Shown here piece after piece: positions 63,888-64,000 of a DNA stretch of 64,000 nt. The stretch spans positions 19,873-83,872 of the forward strand of contig NZ_JARUXC010000019.1 of the NCBI RefSeq assembly GCF_030433855.1, read 5' to 3'. Under the pieces are notes generated by a model that ran no database searches, was not told where the DNA came from, and saw only the letters and a program-made list of their open reading frames with translations. This stretch comes from Agreia sp. PsM10 (lineage in GTDB: Bacteria; Actinomycetota; Actinomycetes; Actinomycetales; Microbacteriaceae). The translations under genes and the position numbers were made by a program. Each line of letters starts with the position of its first letter. Position 1 is the first letter of the stretch.

Positions 63888-64000
63888 ACAGGCTCAGGGA
63901 ACGACAGGCTCAGGGAACGGCTCGCTCAGGGAACGGCTCGCTCAGGGAACGGCTCGCTCAGGGAACGGCTCGCTCAGGGAACGGCTCGCTCAGGGAACGG
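63888..64000 (+). repeat. 16-bp tandem array running off the window end (at least 7 units)
   Basis: Two units ACAGGCTCAGGGAACG (63888-63903, 63904-63919) are followed by five units GCTCGCTCAGGGAACG (63920-63935 up to 63984-63999) and the first base of the next. The five later units are identical. The array is preceded by CCCTTCG, so it looks like an expansion of the interspersed repeat. Confidence 0.92.

Noticed and set aside
63888..64000. CRISPR array at the window end
   Set aside because: Units are contiguous 16-bp repeats without unique spacers, so this is a simple tandem array.

Overview
The window reads as one contig of a high-GC actinobacterium, most likely a member of the Microbacteriaceae. 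The pointers are gene content (two DUF222/13E12-type HNH proteins, LAxTG-type wall-sorting signals, an AfsR-like regulator, mntH-mntR, separate small PurS/PurQ/PurL), many start codons placed 6-7 nt after a TAnnnT box (leaderless transcripts), and scattered copies of a short repeat with core CTTCGACAGGCTCAGGGA, familiar from that family. I see no tRNA, rRNA, CRISPR array, phage or plasmid backbone.

Layout. 1-8.2 kb: end of a secreted protein, a large AfsR-like ATPase regulator, a DrrA/DrrB-type ABC exporter, a methyltransferase and small membrane or TPR proteins. 8.2-13.9 kb: an OafA-type acyltransferase, an AEC carrier, a DUF222 HNH protein, and an EamA exporter preceded by a possible leader-peptide attenuator. 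13.9-22 kb: xthA, pyrE, a septum-formation-like protein, a LANTG surface protein, DUF2207 and DUF1206 membrane proteins, an AbiEi-like gene bracketed by 70-bp direct repeats, and a HAD phosphatase. 22-24.2 kb: mntH-mntR behind a perfect 22-bp operator.

24.2-32.4 kb is the most interesting block. After a SpoU methylase come a GH6 glucanase, an OmpR-type regulator, an Hpt-like protein without its histidine, a processive GT2 glycan synthase, a lipoprotein, a membrane protein with a degenerate GGDEF domain, and a PAS histidine kinase. GT2 plus GH6 recalls actinobacterial cellulose-like glucan loci (Streptomyces CslA/CslZ). The rest looks like a dedicated regulatory layer with two decayed signalling domains.

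32.4-45.6 kb: a Moco oxidoreductase, an HSP90-like ATPase translationally coupled to a 943-aa TPR protein, a YhgE/Pip exporter with a pseudo-ABC ATPase and a TetR repressor at a 30-bp palindrome, and several small unknown proteins. 45.7-54 kb: purA, acetyltransferases, an Ohr/OsmC protein, chorismate mutase, a TrcRS-like two-component pair, a 45-aa free-standing LAQTG sorting-signal protein, and an orphan WXG100 effector-like cassette. 54-64 kb: purL and purSQ separated by sufS-sufU, an acyl-CoA synthetase, and a second DUF222 HNH gene flanked on both sides, in inverted orientation, by 16-bp tandem arrays of the interspersed repeat. The right array runs off the window end.

All assignments were made by eye. 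Family names rest on recognised motifs, not on searches.
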